Origin: PoT sp049331405 | GTDB lineage: Bacteria; Planctomycetota; Planctomycetia; Isosphaerales; Isosphaeraceae | Assembly: GCF_049331405.1 (NCBI RefSeq) | Contig: NZ_CP186274.1 | Span: 2,666,001-2,730,000 of the forward strand | Length of the DNA: 64,000 nt | Direction of reading: 5' to 3' | Part shown: positions 60,816 through 64,000 of the stretch, piece by piece | How positions within the stretch are numbered: position 1 is the first letter of the stretch | Layout of the letters: each line of letters starts with the position of its first letter | Made by a program: the position numbers and the translations under genes | Notes under the pieces: model-generated | Seen by the model: the letters and a program-made list of their open reading frames with translations, nothing else | What the model was told of the DNA's origin: nothing | Databases searched by the model: none

Positions 60816-63434
60816 TCAACCCTGGAGCTTGGCCTTGACGTGGGCGAGGGCCTTCTCGAGGGCCTCGGCGACCTTGCTCGGATCTTTGCCGCCGGCCTGG
60901 GCGAGGTCGGGCCGGCCACCGCCGCCGCCCCCCACCACCGGGGCCACGTCCTTGAGCCAGTGGCCGGCGTTCAGGACCTTACTCTCGACGATGTCGGGGG
61001 TCAGGCCCGCGGCCAGGTTCACCTTGCCGTCGACCACCGAGGCCAGCAGGACGGCCAGGCCCGTGCCCACCTTACGCCTGAGGACGTCAATCAACTGGCG
61101 GAGGTCGTCGGGCGAGACGTTCTCGAGGGCGTGTGCGATGACCTTCAAGTCATTCACGGCCGTCGCCGAGGCGAGCAGCTCGTCGGGGGACGCCTTGGTG
61201 GACGGCCCCTCGGCTTTCCGCTGCTTGGCCTCTTTCTTGAGGGTCTTGATCTCCTCGAGGATCGTGTTGACGCGATCGACGACCATCGCCGGCGAGACCT
61301 TGAGGCTCTGGGCGACCTCGGAGAGGATCTCCTCCTCCTGGCGGACATAGTCGATCGCCGCCTGACCCGTCAGCGCCGTGATGCGCCTGACACCCGCCGA
61401 GACCGATTCCTCGGAGACGATCTTGAACAGGCCGACCTGGCCGACGTTGTCCAGGTGTGTGCCGCCGCAGAGCTCGCGAGAGAACTCGCCCATCTTCACG
61501 ACGCGGACGATATCCGGGTACTTCTCGCCGAAGAGGGCCATCGCGCCGAGCGACCGGGCCTCTTCGATCGGCATCGTCGACCAGGAGACGTCCTCGCCCA
61601 GGAGCACGCGTTGATTGACCGTCTCCTCGACCAGTCGCAAGCGATCGCGGCCGACCGCCTCCGGATTCGAGAAGTCGAAGCGGAGCCGGTCCGGCTCGAC
61701 CTTGCTCCCCGCCTGCTGCGCGTGCTTGCCGAGGTGCGTGTGGAGCGCGTGGTGGAGCACGTGGGTCGCCGAGTGGGCGCGGCGGATCGCCTGACGCCTC
61801 GTCGGGTCGACCACGGCCTTGGCGCGATTCCCCACCGCAACCTTGCCCTCGACGACGTTGCCGATGTGGATCGTGAAGTCGTTATCTTTCTTCGTATCGA
61901 TGACCTGGAAGACGAAGCCCTCGCCCCGGATCTCGCCGAGGTCGCCGACCTGCCCGCCGCTCTCGCCATAGAAGGGCGTGCGATCCAGGATCAGGGCCAC
62001 GGGCGTGGTCCCGCCGACCTGGGCCGAATCGGCGAGGTTCTTCTGCTCGATGATCCCGATCACCTCCGAATCCGATTCGGTGGTCTCGTAACCGAGGAAC
62101 TCGCTGCCCCGGTGGTAGGACTTCTTGAGCGTATCGAGCGGCCCCGTCGCGAAGACGGCGGCCGCCTCGGTCGTGCCTCGCGAGATGGCCCCGTGCTTGT
62201 CAGACGCCTCCTCGAAGGCCTTCATGTCGACGCGGAGGTTCTGGTCGTTCGCCAGGCTCTCGGTGACCTCGATGGGAATACCGTAGGTCGAGTGCAGCAC
62301 GAACGCCTCGGCACCCGAGAAGGTGTCCGAGCCGGCGGCCTTCGTCTTGCTGAAGGTGTCGTTGAGGCGCTTGAGCCCGTTCTCCAGGTTATTGAGGAAC
62401 TGCTCTTCTTCCTCCCGCACGACGGTCTGGATGCGCTTGACGCTCTCCTGAAGCTCCGGATAGGGGCGCTTCATCACGTCGGCAACCGTCGGGATGATCT
62501 GGTAGAGGAACGGCTCGCGATATCCCATCTGGTAGGCGTCGAGCACCGCGCGACGCAGCAGACGCCGGATCACATATCCCTGCTTCTGCTTGTCGGGCTT
62601 GACGTTCTCGTGGATGCAGAAGGTCAAGGCGCGGGAGTGATCCGCCATCCGGCGGATCCGGATGCCGTCGAGGCTGCTCGCGTCATACTTGACGCTCAAC
62701 TGGTCGGAGACCGCGGCGACGATCGGCTTGAAGATGTCGGTCGCGAAGACGGTCGGCACCCCCTGCAAGCAGGCCGCCGCGCGCTCAAGGCCCATGCCCG
62801 TGTCGATGTTCTTGCTGGGCAGGGGCTCGAGCTGCCCGGGCCCGACGCGGTTGAACTGGGTGAAGACGAGGTTCCAGATCTCGACTTCCTTGGGGCCGTT
62901 GCCGTGATAGAAGATCTCGGAGCAGGGGCCGCAGACCCCGTCGGGGCCGTGCGTCGGCGCGCCCGCCGGCCAGAAGTTGTCGTCCTCTCCCATGCGGGTG
63001 ATCCGCGAGGCGGGGACCTTGATCTCGTCGTGCCAGATGTTGAACGCTTCGTCGTCGTCGAGGTAGACCGTGATCGTGAGCCGCTCGCGGTCCATCTTGA
63101 GGACCTTGGTGAGGAACTCCCAGGCCCAGTGGATCGCCTCGCGCTTGAAGTAGTCGCCGAAGCTGAAGTTCCCGAGCATTTCGAAGAATGTCTCGTGGAA
63201 CGACGTCTTGCCGACGTTCTCGATGTCGCCGGTGCGGATGCACTTCTGGCACGTCGTCGCGCGGGTGAAGTTCGGGTCTCCGAGGCCCATGAACTCCCGC
63301 TTGAACTGGTTCATGCCTGCCGGCGTGAACAACACGGTCGGGTCGTTCGGGACCAGCACGTCGCTGGGACGGCGGACGCAGCCCTTGGAGACGAAGAAGT
63401 CGAGATATGCTTCGCGAAGTTCGTCGGTAGTCAT
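60816..63434 (-). CDS. alaS: Alanyl-tRNA synthetase
   Basis: AlaS charges tRNA-Ala. The 872-residue protein has a class II catalytic domain (FTPAGMNQFKREFMGLGDPNF, GNFSFGDYFKREAIHWAWEFLT, FNRVGPGQLEPLPSKNIDTGMGLERAAA), an editing domain with zinc ligands HSATHVLHHALH and CGGTH, and a C-terminal domain with the VVGGGGGGRPDLAQAGGK motif. The segment after QKC is short (IRTGDIENVG instead of the usual GGKHNDLENVG type), as in planctomycete enzymes. No ribosome site is evident at the ATG. Confidence 0.96.
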   Translation of the reverse strand: MTTDELREAYLDFFVSKGCVRRPSDVLVPNDPTVLFTPAGMNQFKREFMGLGDPNFTRATTCQKCIRTGDIENVGKTSFHETFFEMLGNFSFGDYFKREAIHWAWEFLTKVLKMDRERLTITVYLDDDEAFNIWHDEIKVPASRITRMGEDDNFWPAGAPTHGPDGVCGPCSEIFYHGNGPKEVEIWNLVFTQFNRVGPGQLEPLPSKNIDTGMGLERAAACLQGVPTVFATDIFKPIVAAVSDQLSVKYDASSLDGIRIRRMADHSRALTFCIHENVKPDKQKQGYVIRRLLRRAVLDAYQMGYREPFLYQIIPTVADVMKRPYPELQESVKRIQTVVREEEEQFLNNLENGLKRLNDTFSKTKAAGSDTFSGAEAFVLHSTYGIPIEVTESLANDQNLRVDMKAFEEASDKHGAISRGTTEAAAVFATGPLDTLKKSYHRGSEFLGYETTESDSEVIGIIEQKNLADSAQVGGTTPVALILDRTPFYGESGGQVGDLGEIRGEGFVFQVIDTKKDNDFTIHIGNVVEGKVAVGNRAKAVVDPTRRQAIRRAHSATHVLHHALHTHLGKHAQQAGSKVEPDRLRFDFSNPEAVGRDRLRLVEETVNQRVLLGEDVSWSTMPIEEARSLGAMALFGEKYPDIVRVVKMGEFSRELCGGTHLDNVGQVGLFKIVSEESVSAGVRRITALTGQAAIDYVRQEEEILSEVAQSLKVSPAMVVDRVNTILEEIKTLKKEAKQRKAEGPSTKASPDELLASATAVNDLKVIAHALENVSPDDLRQLIDVLRRKVGTGLAVLLASVVDGKVNLAAGLTPDIVESKVLNAGHWLKDVAPVVGGGGGGRPDLAQAGGKDPSKVAEALEKALAHVKAKLQG

Positions 63435-63710
63435 GGGAAAAGTCGTTTACTTGAGTCCTAGGGCTGGGTCACGCACAAGAGACAGACGATTCGGGAGCGG
63501 CCTCATCTCGGCCCCTCCGTCGGGGCCGGTCCTCAACGCTCGGGGACCTACCTCCACGGAGAACCTTAATCGGAAACCGGGTTCGGACGCCTGGCGGATT
63601 CGCAACGGATTCTACGCCCTGAGCGCCGACAATGCGATAATGGCGAGTCCGGGATGGACCGCCTGGCCGACCCGAGGCCTATAAACCTCGGGGCCGGCAG
63701 CTTTCCGGCC

Positions 63711-64000
63711 CTATTTGACCGTGACGGGGCCGATATCGGTCAACACAGTGACGGGGCCGTCGCGACCGGCGATCGCCTTCGAGAATTCCGCCGGGCTGCG
63801 GACGGGCTTGCCCTCGACGGATCGGATCAACTGCCCCTGCTTGAGCCCGGCCTTCTCGGCGGGAGAGCCCGTCTCGACCTCGACGATGACCACTCCCCCC
63901 ATGGAGAGGGCGCCGACGAAGTCGCCGCCGAGCATCCGCGTGGGCAGCGTGCTTGTAAAGTCGACCCGGGCGCCTCGCCAGGGCAGGGGACGGTTCGTGG
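63711..64000 (-). CDS. C-terminal PDZ domain of an exported serine protease-like protein (partial)
   Basis: The frame is open to the window edge. The visible 96 residues contain a PDZ domain: VVIVEVETGSPAEKAGLKQGQLIRSVEGKPVRSPAEFSKAIAGRDGPVTVLTDIGPVTVK. PDZ domains recognise C-terminal or internal peptides and are common in DegP/HtrA-type proteases, but the catalytic part is out of view. The start codon lies beyond 64000 on the minus strand. Confidence 0.7.
   Translation of the reverse strand, partial: TNRPLPWRGARVDFTSTLPTRMLGGDFVGALSMGGVVIVEVETGSPAEKAGLKQGQLIRSVEGKPVRSPAEFSKAIAGRDGPVTVLTDIGPVTVK

Noticed and set aside
60792..63461. 889-codon plus-strand open frame opposite alaS
   Set aside because: An antisense shadow of alaS, rich in Asp/Leu/Arg, with no family motif.

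Overview
The window looks like the chromosome of a high-GC planctomycete, probably of the Isosphaeraceae type. This rests on family content, not on a database search: a DUF1549/DUF1553 protein with a CxxCH motif next to a DUF1501 protein, two DUF1571 proteins, an AlaS with a shortened CIRTGDIENVG segment, WxxGxW and Gly/Met-rich exported proteins, TTG/GTG starts and very G/C-rich third codon positions. No rRNA or tRNA gene, CRISPR array or prophage was found. About 45 protein genes are supported; most other long open frames, some over 1000 codons, are antisense shadows of high-GC genes.

Layout. 1-1510: the end of a receiver-domain protein (probably a CheA hybrid) and cheB. 1553-7642: a membrane protein, the DUF1549/1553 - PIG-L - DUF1501 group, and a Pro/Ala-rich lipoprotein. 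8113-17539: a small Cys/His protein, a heparinase-like lyase, an unknown protein, quinone oxidoreductase, a GH15-like glycosidase and a sugar isomerase-like TIM barrel. 17570-24000: csrA, a coupled metallo-hydrolase/phosphoesterase pair, DUF1571, rimI and a zinc-ribbon membrane protein. 24130-30279: a PQQ-like propeller, purH and a 944-residue Gly/Asn/His-rich exported protein. 30973-35723: an FHA protein, a fliW-csrA pair, a second small Cys/His protein, a frameshifted small gene and a second DUF1571. 36503-43998: thiC, a small membrane protein, an HxlR regulator with a palindromic operator, and an RND efflux pair. 44287-50933: a C26-like amidotransferase lacking its cysteine, a Rieske/cytochrome b-c operon, NrnA and a LegB-like dehydratase. 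51240-51890: an IS200/IS605-type transposase flanked by a regular array of small palindromes. 52036-56029: a small protein and a large exported protein split by a frameshift at an A9 run. 56079-60308: cysteine desulfurase, a ThiF/MoeB-like E1 enzyme, a MoaD/CysO-like sulfur carrier and a threonine-synthase-like enzyme. 60816-64000: alaS and a PDZ-protein fragment.

The strongest system-level observation is a SAM-I riboswitch on the minus strand at 60505-60642, upstream of the gene that would normally be called threonine synthase. That gene is followed by a sulfur carrier ending in Gly-Gly, its E1-like activating enzyme and a cysteine desulfurase. Together they suggest a protein-thiocarboxylate route to homocysteine/methionine, possibly from O-phosphohomoserine. 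The other notable signals are the A9 frameshift (54667-54675) joining two halves of one exported protein, and the ~28-bp-periodic palindrome array beside the IS200-like transposase, whose own start codon lies in a 16-bp hairpin.
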